DNA of 6,088 nt, from assembly GCA_030691435.1 (NCBI GenBank), contig JAUYEK010000232.1:1-6088 (forward strand), in the 5' to 3' direction. A model generated the notes under the pieces. It made no database searches and was not told the DNA's origin. It saw nothing but the letters and a program-made list of their open reading frames with translations. This DNA is from Sulfuricella sp. Its GTDB lineage: Bacteria; Pseudomonadota; Gammaproteobacteria; Burkholderiales; Sulfuricellaceae. The position numbers and the translations under genes were made by a program. Shown in pieces: positions 1-5,285 of this stretch (its first letter is position 1; each line of letters opens with the position of its first letter).

Positions 1-1
1 G

Positions 2-1330
2 GACGAGGTCACCGGCCTGGTGGAGCGTCCCAATGTGCTGGTTGGCCGCTTCGGCGAGGAATTTCTCGGCGTGCCGCAGGAATGCCTGATCCTGACCATG
101 AAGGCGAATCAGAAATATTTTCCGCTGCTGGATCAGGCCGGCAAGCTGACCAACCAGTTCCTGATCGTGTCCAACATCCGACCGGCCGACCCCAGTGCGG
201 TGATCGGCGGCAACGAGCGGGTGGTGCGCCCGCGCCTGGCGGACGCCAAGTTCTTCTTCGACCAGGACCGCAAGAAGACCCTGGCTTCGCGCGTGGCGAA
301 GCTGGGCAGCGTGGTCTACCACAACAAGCTCGGCACCCAGCTCGAACGGGCCCAGCGCGTCACCAAGCTGGCCGGCGAGATCGCCCGCCACCTCAACGCC
401 AGCGCCGAACTGGCCGAGCGCGCCGCGCACCTCGCCAAGGCCGACCTGCTCACCGACATGGTGGGCGAGTTCCCCGAACTTCAGGGCATCATGGGCCAAT
501 ACTATGCCCTGCACGACGGCGAACGCGAGGAAGTGGCGCGCGCCATCGAGCAGCATTACTGGCCGCGCTTCGCCGGCGATGCGCTGCCGCAGGACAACAT
601 CGGGGCGGCGGCGGCACTGGCCGACAAGCTGGATACCCTGGTCGGCATCTACGGGATTGGATTAGTGCCGACCGGCGACAAGGACCCCTTCGGACTGCGC
701 CGCCACGCCCTGGGCGTGCTGCGTATTCTTGCCGAGTCGGGCCTGCCGCTCGACCTGCTGCAACTGCTGCAACAGACCCGCGCGCTGTTTCCGGCGGAAA
801 TGCTGGCCGACAGCGTGGCGCTCGATGTTCACGGTTTCATGCTGGAGCGGCTGAAGGGCTATCTGCGCGACAAGAATTTCGCGCCGGACGAGATCGACGC
901 GGTGGTAAGCCAGGCACCGACCCGCATCGATCGGGTGGTTCCGCGTTTGGACGCGGTGCGCGCCTTCAAGCAGCTGCCAGAGGCGGCAGCGCTGGCGGCG
1001 GCGAACAAGCGTATCCAGAACATCCTGAAAAAAGCCGGCGAATTGCCGGCGGGTGGGGCGGAACTGGCGCTGATGTCGGAGGCGGCGGAAAAGGCGTTGT
1101 TCGGGGCAGTGAACGAATTGGCCCCAAGTGTGGTCTCATTTGTTTGCAACGGCGGTTATACTGAGGCGCTGACTGCACTGGCCGGAGTGCGAGCCGAGGT
1201 GGATTCCTTCTTCGACCAGGTGATGGTGATGGCGGATGAGCCTCAGTTGCGCAATAACCGTTTGGCACTGCTGAAAACCCTGGGTGAACTGATGAACCAG
1301 GTGGCGGATATTTCGAAACTGGCATCCTGA
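2..1330 (+). CDS. glyS: Glycine--tRNA ligase beta subunit, C-terminal part (5' truncated by window edge)
   Basis: Beta subunit of the bacterial alpha2beta2 glycyl-tRNA synthetase, a cytoplasmic enzyme that charges tRNA-Gly; the alpha subunit (glyQ) holds the aminoacylation site and the beta subunit binds the tRNA. The frame is open from base 2 and gives 442 residues ending in TGA; family members are usually near 690-700 residues, so roughly the first 250 are outside the window. Family signatures are visible: [17 protein letters not shown] at the very start, [12 protein letters not shown] (about 92-127), the [16 protein letters not shown] block (about 437-487) and [12 protein letters not shown] (about 680-715). 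The C-terminal 100 or so residues correspond to the DALR-like anticodon-binding region. The GTG at 20 is internal, not a start. glyQ is expected just upstream. The gene is followed by palindromic repeats rather than a U-tailed terminator. Identification is firm. Confidence 0.97.
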   Translation, partial: DEVTGLVERPNVLVGRFGEEFLGVPQECLILTMKANQKYFPLLDQAGKLTNQFLIVSNIRPADPSAVIGGNERVVRPRLADAKFFFDQDRKKTLASRVAKLGSVVYHNKLGTQLERAQRVTKLAGEIARHLNASAELAERAAHLAKADLLTDMVGEFPELQGIMGQYYALHDGEREEVARAIEQHYWPRFAGDALPQDNIGAAAALADKLDTLVGIYGIGLVPTGDKDPFGLRRHALGVLRILAESGLPLDLLQLLQQTRALFPAEMLADSVALDVHGFMLERLKGYLRDKNFAPDEIDAVVSQAPTRIDRVVPRLDAVRAFKQLPEAAALAAANKRIQNILKKAGELPAGGAELALMSEAAEKALFGAVNELAPSVVSFVCNGGYTEALTALAGVRAEVDSFFDQVMVMADEPQLRNNRLALLKTLGELMNQVADISKLAS

Positions 1331-1362
1331 CGGCAAATCGAAACAAGCGCCCTTCACGTTTG

Positions 1363-1401
1363 CTCCCTCTCCCCTCGTGGGAGAGGGTTGGGGAGAGGGG
1401 G
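1363..1401. repeat. CCCTCTCCC/GGGAGAGGG palindromic intergenic repeat
   Basis: A perfect 9-bp inverted repeat, ccctctccc (1365-1373) and gggagaggg (1379-1387), with a 5-nt loop, is followed at 1390-1401 by a second G-rich copy (ggggagagggg). It begins 33 bases after the glyS stop. I recall similar CCCTCTCCC...GGGAGAGGG sequences as dispersed intergenic repeats in many proteobacteria. It could fold at the end of the glyS transcript, but no T-run follows, so an intrinsic terminator is not supported. Confidence 0.75.
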
Positions 1402-1440
1402 CTTCAAGCGAGACCCGGATTTAGAAAGAAGTACCAAGGG

Positions 1441-1467
1441 TTGTGGTGCGTGGGACGCACCCTACAA
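1441..1467 (-). repeat. REP-like element with GTAG head
   Basis: A perfect 7-bp hairpin, ggtgcgt (1445-1451) and acgcacc (1455-1461) around ggg, is preceded on the minus strand by the tetranucleotide GTAG (complement of 1462-1465). Outer bases ttgt (1441-1444) and acaa (1464-1467) also pair across a 2-nt bulge. A GTAG or GGAG head followed by an imperfect palindrome is the known layout of REP sequences mobilised by RAYT (TnpA-REP) transposases. Assignment to that class is by shape only. Confidence 0.7.
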
Positions 1468-1503
1468 TTTCTATTTCAAAACAGTTTTCACGAAACACTT
1501 AAC

Positions 1504-2055
1504 ATGCCCATAACAAAACTGATTATTCTCGATCGCGACGGCGTGGTGAATTACGACAGCGACCAGTTCATCAAAAGCCCGGAGGAGTGGAAGCCCATAC
1601 CCGGCAGCCTGGAGGCGATTGCGCGTCTGAATCAGGCCGGGTTCAAGGTAGTGCTTGCAACCAACCAGTCCGGCGTCGGTCGCGGCCTGTTCGACATGGC
1701 CATGCTCAACGCCATCCACGGCAAGATGCACAAGGCGCTGGCACAGGTTGGCGCGCGTATCGATGCGTGTTTTTTCTGCCCCCACGCCGCCGATTCGGAT
1801 TGCGGCTGCCGCAAGCCCAAGCCCGGCATGTTCCAGGAAATCGCTGTGCGCTTCAACATGAGCCTGGCTGGCGTGCCCTGCATCGGCGACAGCCTGCGTG
1901 ACCTGAAGGCTGCGGCGGAAGTGGGAGGGCAACCGATCCTGGTGTTGACCGGCAAGGGTGAGAAAACTCGCTCCGAGGGCGACCTGCCGGAAAATACGCT
2001 GATATTCGGCGACCTCAACGAAGCGGTCAGGCATGTGATTCAGAAGAGCACATGA
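1504..2055 (+). CDS. gmhB: D-glycero-beta-D-manno-heptose-1,7-bisphosphate 7-phosphatase
   Basis: HAD-superfamily phosphatase that removes the C7 phosphate of D,D-heptose-1,7-bisphosphate in the cytoplasm, a step toward ADP-heptose for the LPS inner core. Translation from ATG 1504 gives 183 residues, close to the roughly 190 of the family. Motif I is LDRDGVV with D10 as the expected nucleophile and D12 as acid/base; motif II is TNQSG (53-57). The zinc-binding loop is present as C92-x-H94 and C100-x-C102, followed by RKPKPGM (103-109). The last HAD motif is IGDSLRDL (127-134) with D129. The frame stays open upstream to 1360, but that extension runs through the palindromic repeats, and MPITKLIILDRDG is the usual N-terminus, so 1504 is preferred. 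No good Shine-Dalgarno is visible. Product close to certain; a histidinol-phosphatase role is less likely because of the zinc loop and context. Confidence 0.94.
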   Translation: MPITKLIILDRDGVVNYDSDQFIKSPEEWKPIPGSLEAIARLNQAGFKVVLATNQSGVGRGLFDMAMLNAIHGKMHKALAQVGARIDACFFCPHAADSDCGCRKPKPGMFQEIAVRFNMSLAGVPCIGDSLRDLKAAAEVGGQPILVLTGKGEKTRSEGDLPENTLIFGDLNEAVRHVIQKST

Positions 2056-2070
2056 TCTTGATAAAGCAAT

Positions 2071-2153
2071 TCAGCCACGGATTTACACAGATTTACACGG
2101 ATAGATTCACGGAGGGTTCATCTGTGTTCATCCGTGTTTATCCGTGGCTAAAT
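2071..2153. repeat. Long imperfect inverted repeat made of 10-nt units
   Basis: The left arm (2072-2104) and right arm (2117-2153) are near-complementary, running from cagccacgg to ccgtggctaaa. Each arm is itself a tandem series with a 10-base period: acacagattt, acacggatag and related units on the left; ttcatctgtg, ttcatccgtg and tttatccgtg on the right. The element fills most of the gmhB-plsC gap. A further partial unit, attcgtggctaaa, follows at 2174-2186. I recall similar cacggat-type sequences as dispersed repeats in proteobacteria; their function is unknown to me. Confidence 0.8.
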
Positions 2154-2173
2154 AAGGTTTTTTATTCACGCAC

Positions 2174-2186
2174 ATTCGTGGCTAAA
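2174..2186. repeat. Detached partial copy of the right arm of the 2071-2153 repeat
   Basis: attcgtggctaaa repeats the end of the right arm (tccgtggctaaa, 2141-2152) with small changes, about 33 bases downstream and only 13 bases before the plsC start. It suggests partial duplication or a decayed third arm. Confidence 0.6.
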
Positions 2187-2199
2187 GCTCTTTTTTAGA

Positions 2200-2916
2200 A
2201 TGATCTGGCTCCGCTCTTTCGTCTTCGCCCTGGGGATGTGGTTGTTCACCCCGCTGTTTTTTTTCGTCGCCTTCTTTTCCCTGCCTCTACCCCCCGTCAC
2301 CCGCTACCGCCTGATCGCGCACTGGGCAAAGATCATGCTGCGCTGGCTGAAGCTGACTTGCGGGCTTTCCTACCGCATTGTCGGCCGGGAAAACATTCCC
2401 CAAACTCAGGTTGTCGTGCTGTCCAAGCACCAGTCGGCGTGGGAAACCCTGGCGTTCCAGGACATTCTGCCGCCGCTGGTGTGGGTGCTGAAACGAGAGC
2501 TGTTGCGCATCCCGTTTTTCGGCTGGGCGCTGGCCATCGCCAGCCCGATCGCCATCGACCGCAGCGCCGGCCGGGCCGCGCTGAAGCAGATCCTGGAGCA
2601 GGGCAAGGAGCGGTTGGCGCAAGGCTTCTGGGTGGTGATTTTTCCCGAGGGCACTCGCGTCAGGCCCGGTGAGAAAGGCAAATACAACATCGGCGGAGCC
2701 TGGCTCGCTACCCATACCGGAACCCCGGTGCTGCCGGTGGCGCATAACGCCGGCGAGTACTGGGGCAAGAACGGCTTTCTCAAGCGCCCCGGCACCATCA
2801 CCATCAGCTTCGGCCCGCTGATCGACCCAAAAGGGGTCAAGGCCGACGAGCTGAACGCGCGGGCGGAAGCCTGGATCGAGGGCGAAATGGCGCGCATCGC
2901 CGCTGGGATGGTCTAG
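2200..2916 (+). CDS. plsC: 1-acyl-sn-glycerol-3-phosphate acyltransferase (PlsC/LPLAT family)
   Basis: Inner-membrane enzyme that acylates lysophosphatidic acid at sn-2 to give phosphatidic acid, the precursor of membrane phospholipids. The 238 residues fit the family. An N-terminal hydrophobic segment lies at about 5-30. The catalytic block is KHQSAWE with H77 and E82, that is HX4E rather than the textbook HX4D; I recall this Glu form in betaproteobacterial relatives. The substrate-binding motif FPEGTR is at 148-153, and GTPVLPVAHNAG (174-185) matches the usual fourth block. ATG 2200 was chosen because it keeps the membrane segment; no clear Shine-Dalgarno precedes it. An in-frame ATG at 2236 would cut the segment. 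The gene lies after gmhB and two bases before the next gene, suggesting co-transcription with the latter. Specificity within the acyltransferase family (glycerolipid versus ornithine lipid) cannot be proven from sequence alone. Confidence 0.92.
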   Translation: MIWLRSFVFALGMWLFTPLFFFVAFFSLPLPPVTRYRLIAHWAKIMLRWLKLTCGLSYRIVGRENIPQTQVVVLSKHQSAWETLAFQDILPPLVWVLKRELLRIPFFGWALAIASPIAIDRSAGRAALKQILEQGKERLAQGFWVVIFPEGTRVRPGEKGKYNIGGAWLATHTGTPVLPVAHNAGEYWGKNGFLKRPGTITISFGPLIDPKGVKADELNARAEAWIEGEMARIAAGMV

Positions 2917-2918
2917 CC

Positions 2919-3662
2919 TTGGGCTTCTTCGCCAAGCCGCGCGCCGCCAGCGAAACCCGCACCATCTGGCTGGATGGCCAGGAAATTCCCTATCTGCTCA
3001 AGCGCAGCCCGAAACGCCGCACCATCGGCTTGCGCATCGATCATCGCGGCCTTACCGTGAATGCACCGCAAAGGGCCGCCGATAGCCGCCTGGAGCAGGT
3101 GCTGCGGGAGCGTTCCGGATGGCTGTTCGACAAGCTGCGGGAATGGCAGGAGCGCCAGCCTGCTTCCTTCAATTGTGCCGACGGGGAAACGCTACTGTTC
3201 CTGGGCGGCGAGCTGGCGTTGCGCCTGATGGAAGGTGGGCCACGAGCTCAGCCGCGCCTGCTGGAGGACGATACTCTGGTGGTGAGTGTGCCGGATACCG
3301 GGGATGCGGCAGTGGTCCGGCGCAAGCTGGAGCAGTGGTATCGCGCCGAAGCACGCTGCCATTTTGTTCAGCGGCTGGAGCATTACGCCGGTCGCATGGG
3401 GCTGGCGGTGCGGAATGTGGCCTTGTCCGGTGCGCGCACCCGCTGGGGAAGCTGCAATTCGCGCGGCGATATCCGCCTGAGCTGGCGGCTGATCCAGGCG
3501 CCCATCAGCCAGATCGACTACGTCGTGGTGCACGAACTGGCCCATATCCGGGAACTCAATCATTCCCCCCTCTTCTGGGCCATCGTCGAGGAAACCCTGC
3601 CCCATTATGCAATGGCGCAACGGGCGCTCAAGGCGGGCGGCGCGCGCTACCATCGCTTTTAA
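2919..3662 (+). CDS. YgjP/SprT-like M48-family zinc metallopeptidase (DUF45)
   Basis: Predicted cytoplasmic zinc metallopeptidase of the YgjP (DUF45) family; its physiological substrate is not known to me. The 247 residues match family length. The metal site is HELAH at 205-209 (H205, E206, H209) with a likely third ligand H215 in ELNHSPLFW. The preceding block TRWGSCNSRGDIRLSWRL (174-191) is a strong family signature, and an N-terminal basic beta-rich region (SPKRRTIGLRI, 30-40) is also typical. No signal peptide or membrane segment is seen. The only start that keeps the N-terminus is TTG 2919, two bases after the plsC stop, with no strong Shine-Dalgarno; translation probably depends on plsC (inference). 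The next in-frame ATG is about 100 codons downstream and would remove conserved sequence. Family call is firm, start codon moderately so. Confidence 0.9.
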   Translation: MGFFAKPRAASETRTIWLDGQEIPYLLKRSPKRRTIGLRIDHRGLTVNAPQRAADSRLEQVLRERSGWLFDKLREWQERQPASFNCADGETLLFLGGELALRLMEGGPRAQPRLLEDDTLVVSVPDTGDAAVVRRKLEQWYRAEARCHFVQRLEHYAGRMGLAVRNVALSGARTRWGSCNSRGDIRLSWRLIQAPISQIDYVVVHELAHIRELNHSPLFWAIVEETLPHYAMAQRALKAGGARYHRF

Positions 3663-3707
3663 CGGGAACATCGCGAAGCGATACCTCATCAGTGCCTATC
3701 ATCCGTG

Positions 3708-3735
3708 CAATTCATGGAATGAAACTCCATGATTG
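3708..3735. repeat. Short hairpin downstream of the metallopeptidase gene
   Basis: caattcatgga (3708-3718) pairs with tccatgattg (3726-3735) with one bulged T and a 7-nt loop, about 45 bases after the stop of the metallopeptidase gene. No T-run follows, so it is recorded as an inverted repeat rather than a terminator. Confidence 0.5.
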
Positions 3736-3791
3736 CAAGGATGATTGACATAATTCTCAGCACACAACTCGTCGATGCCATCGGCCATCCT

Positions 3792-3826
3792 CCCGCCGTG
3801 GCACCGCTTGGGTCGTGCCACGCGGG
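3792..3826. repeat. 12-bp bulged inverted repeat at the edge of the DUF4143 remnant
   Basis: cccgc-c-gtggcac (3792-3804) pairs with gtgccacgcggg (3815-3826) around a 10-nt loop; one C is bulged. It sits a few bases before the point where protein homology of the DUF4143 remnant begins (about 3835), so the open frame through it is probably not coding. It may be a separate palindromic repeat inserted at, or marking, the truncation point. Confidence 0.6.
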
Positions 3827-3834
3827 CTTTGGGG

Positions 3835-4020
3835 ATTGGCAGCGTCATCGAAATCAAGCGCAGCCTTGCCCCCAAGGGGGAACGCGGATTTTATGCCGCC
3901 TGCGCCGACCTTAAACCCGCGAAAAAATTCGTCGTTTACCCCGGCCAGGAGCGCTATCGTTTGGCGGAAGACATCGAAGCGATCTCACTTGTCGGTCTGG
4001 CACAGGAAATCCATGATTGA
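3835..4020 (+). pseudogene. C-terminal remnant of a DUF4143 (AAA_14-type) ATPase gene
   Basis: The frame ending at TGA 4018-4020 encodes about 61 residues that resemble the C-terminal end of DUF4143 proteins, ATPases that carry an N-terminal AAA domain and a C-terminal nuclease-like fold. Visible parts are SVIEIKRSLAPK, ERGFYAACADLKP, KKFVVYPGQERYRL and a final EAISLVGLAQEIHD. Full proteins are usually near 370-400 residues. The Walker motifs and the rest of the DUF4143 domain are absent from the window. The frame is open back to 3754, but the upstream part reads through a palindrome and shows no family resemblance. An in-frame ATG at 3775 exists without a convincing ribosome site. It is most likely a decayed leftover of a laterally acquired gene, and non-functional. 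A small expressed protein is possible but unsupported. Confidence 0.75.
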
Positions 4021-4152
4021 TTCAACCCAGATAATCCATTAGAGCCAAAACACTGCTGTGGGAGCGGCGCCCTCGCCGCGATTTGCGGCCGCATTCGCGC
4101 CGAGGGCGGCGCTCCTACAGGCACGACATTCCAATGGATAATCCGGGTTCAA
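4021..4152. repeat. Nested palindromic element: 20-bp outer inverted repeat enclosing a REPIN-like pair
   Basis: Outer arms: 4021-4040 (ttcaacccagataatccatt) and 4133-4152 are inverted copies matching at 17 of 20 positions. Inside, at 4056-4120, lie two REP-like units in opposite orientation, each with a 6-bp stem and the same ccct loop (read outward-in): gcggcg/cgccgc at 4064-4079 and gcgccg/cggcgc at 4097-4112. The right unit carries the head GTAG (minus strand, 4118-4115) and the left GTGG (4058-4061). A perfect 10-bp palindrome tgcggccgca (4084-4093) marks the centre. The whole resembles a MITE or REPIN. It begins directly after the stop of the DUF4143 remnant, and I see no clear target duplication. 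Confidence 0.85.
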
Positions 4153-4169
4153 GAGAAAAATAAAGCGAT

Positions 4170-4217
4170 GCTGACCCCTTTGAAGCTCTTTGAAGCTGGA
4201 ATGTTAGAGCTGACCCC
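4170..4217. repeat. Short direct repeats (gctgacccc pair and a tandem 10-mer)
   Basis: gctgacccc occurs at 4170-4178 and again at 4209-4217. Between them ctttgaagct is perfectly duplicated in tandem (4178-4187 and 4188-4197). The stretch lies between the nested palindrome and the 3' end of the MotA-like gene. It encodes nothing I recognise and may be debris from a mobile element. Confidence 0.6.
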
Positions 4218-4230
4218 GGAACTGTTCGGG
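4215..4230 (-). terminator. Possible weak stem-loop just after the MotA-like gene
   Basis: Directly after the TAA of the minus-strand MotA-like gene, cccgaa and ttccgg(g) can form a 6-bp stem (one G-U pair) with a 4-nt loop. There is no T-run after it, so termination is only a possibility. Confidence 0.3.
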
Positions 4231-5061
4231 TTACGTATGCCTGAACGTCTCGTATTGATCGTGGATTTCCTTGAAGCTCTTGTGTTGGATGTCGCGCACC
4301 TGGGGCGAGACGAAGGATTCCAGCGCGGTCTGGAGGCGCAAGGTGTTGTAGTTCCGTGAAATCAGCGTAATCCCCTCTGTAACCAGCTTGAGGATGAGAA
4401 GTTCCTCGTGGGTCTTGGTGCAAATGTTTTCCGCCATCGGAATGAACAGGAAATTAGCCAGGATGATGCCATGGAGCAGTGAGGTGAGGGCGACGGGAAT
4501 GGCGCCGAGGATCATGGCGTTATCGCCGCTGTTGGCCAGGATGCCGATCAGGACGACGACACTGCCGGCGATGCCGGAAGCGAGCGCCAGCCGGGCCAGA
4601 TGGCGGAAAACGCGTTCGTGCTGGGCGCGCCGCTGCTGGAAAAATAAGGTTTCGTTATTCATCATGTCGCGCAATTCGCTCACCGTAAAGCCATCCACCA
4701 GCATTGACAGCGCCCGCCGCAGGAACTGGACGCTCACCCGCTCCTCCTCGCTTTCCAGCGCCAGCAGGCCGTCCACATGGGACTTCTGGGAGAGGTTGAT
4801 GAGTGCATCGACGATCTCCTTCTTGGTCGGGGGTTGGGTGCGGTAGCTGTTGACGGCCACCTTGAGGGCGGTGGTGTTTTCCACCGTCGGGTAACTGGCG
4901 ATCGCCGAGCCCAGCGTTCCCGCCAGCACCGTGACGAAGCCGACCAGGTACAACATCGAATGATCTCCAGCGCCGATCCAGAAACTACAGAGAATGAGAC
5001 CGGTATAGAAGATTAAGGTGAAAAAGATGATGCCAAACCAGGAGTGAGGGTGGGGTTTCAT
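4231..5061 (-). CDS. MotA/PomA-like (MotA/TolQ/ExbB family) proton-channel protein, orphan
   Basis: Predicted inner-membrane channel subunit of the MotA/TolQ/ExbB superfamily, whose members use ion flow to drive flagellar rotation or envelope transport together with a MotB/TolR/ExbD partner. The 276 residues compare with about 254 (PomA) to 295 (MotA). Hydrophobic segments: about 9-30, 35-56, 159-176 and 183-210, with a large cytoplasmic loop between the second and third. MotA-type marks are AGTLGSAIASYP (47-58), LVDGF (121-125), and LLHGIILANFLFIPMA (195-210) with P208. In TM3 the usual APxFGMIGT is replaced by ALASGIAGS, so Leu160 stands where the conserved proline is expected (alignment by eye). 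No motB follows; the gene runs into a convergent repeat-rich region. The start at 5061 has a strong AAGGAGG site. MotA-like is well supported; a flagellar role is not. Confidence 0.82.
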   Translation of the reverse strand: MKPHPHSWFGIIFFTLIFYTGLILCSFWIGAGDHSMLYLVGFVTVLAGTLGSAIASYPTVENTTALKVAVNSYRTQPPTKKEIVDALINLSQKSHVDGLLALESEEERVSVQFLRRALSMLVDGFTVSELRDMMNNETLFFQQRRAQHERVFRHLARLALASGIAGSVVVLIGILANSGDNAMILGAIPVALTSLLHGIILANFLFIPMAENICTKTHEELLILKLVTEGITLISRNYNTLRLQTALESFVSPQVRDIQHKSFKEIHDQYETFRHT

Positions 5062-5065
5062 GATG

Positions 5066-5072
5066 CCTCCTT
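5066..5072 (-). promoter_or_regulatory. Strong Shine-Dalgarno for the MotA-like gene, overlapping a mini-ORF stop
   Basis: On the minus strand AAGGAGG ends 4 bases before the ATG at 5061, the only strong ribosome site among the gene starts in this window. A five-codon frame, ATG ACA CGC TTA TAA (5085-5071), ends with its TAA overlapping the first bases of this site. Whether the mini-ORF is translated is unknown. Confidence 0.7.
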
Positions 5073-5092
5073 ATAAGCGTGTCATGATGATG

Positions 5093-5151
5093 CCCCCCCC
5101 AAGCGGGGCATTGAGGCTTCGCCCGGGGGGGGGCTGACTTGCTAGTCAGCC
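5093..5151 (-). promoter_or_regulatory. Structured leader of the MotA-like gene: C8/G9 tracts and a perfect 8-bp hairpin
   Basis: Plus-strand C8 (5093-5100) and G9 (5125-5133) can pair; inside them gggc (5106-5109) pairs with gccc (5121-5124). Immediately next to this, ggctgact (5132-5139) and agtcagcc (5144-5151) form a perfect 8-bp stem with a 4-nt loop. The structures lie 32-90 bases upstream of the start of the MotA-like gene, so they would be in its 5' leader if transcription begins further upstream. No known riboswitch class is recognised and no T-run makes it a terminator. It could equally be a palindromic insertion. Confidence 0.5.
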
Positions 5152-5237
5152 GGAAATGGTCGCCTGATTTAGTAATAGCATAACAATGCCTTGAAAAATA
5201 GAATAGGGGATGTAGCCCTAATTTCATTGCGCAGCAT

Positions 5238-5263
5238 GTTTTGTTGCGCGTAGCGCACAAAAC
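5238..5263. repeat. Hairpin downstream of rsmA
   Basis: gttttgttgcgc (5238-5249) pairs with gcgcacaaaac (5253-5263) over 11 bp with one bulged T and a gta loop, 22 bases beyond the rsmA stop on the minus strand. It could act as an end-of-transcript structure for rsmA in either direction, but no uninterrupted U-tract follows, so a terminator role is tentative. Confidence 0.5.
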
Positions 5264-5285
5264 CAGAAACAGCAAACCCGCCCAG

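Noticed and set aside
1360..1503. 48-residue N-terminal extension of gmhB from ATG 1360
   Set aside because: It runs through two palindromic repeats, and the family begins next to the DRDG motif.
2071..2153. CRISPR array or iteron origin
   Set aside because: Units are 10 nt with no unique spacers, arranged as two inverted arms, and no cas or rep gene is near.
3670..3682. Terminator after the metallopeptidase gene
   Set aside because: atcgc-gaa-gcgat is only a 5-bp stem with no T-run.
3119..3748. Long plus-strand open frame overlapping the metallopeptidase gene
   Set aside because: It is a shadow in another frame of a GC-rich gene with a strong HELAH family match; its translation is low-complexity and unlike any family I know.
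4388..4846. Plus-strand open frame opposite the MotA-like gene
   Set aside because: Antisense shadow rich in Arg and Ser, with no ribosome site; the minus-strand frame has clear MotA features.
5097..5151. c-di-GMP (GEMM-I) riboswitch before the MotA-like gene
   Set aside because: A stretch reading cgaagcctcaatgcccc loosely recalls the GEMM core, but the conserved core residues and the paired hairpin layout are not there.
5166..5200. Sigma-54 promoter upstream of the MotA-like gene
   Set aside because: A GG...GC pair occurs on the minus strand (ggcattgttatgc), but the spacing is 9 rather than 10 and flanking consensus bases are missing.
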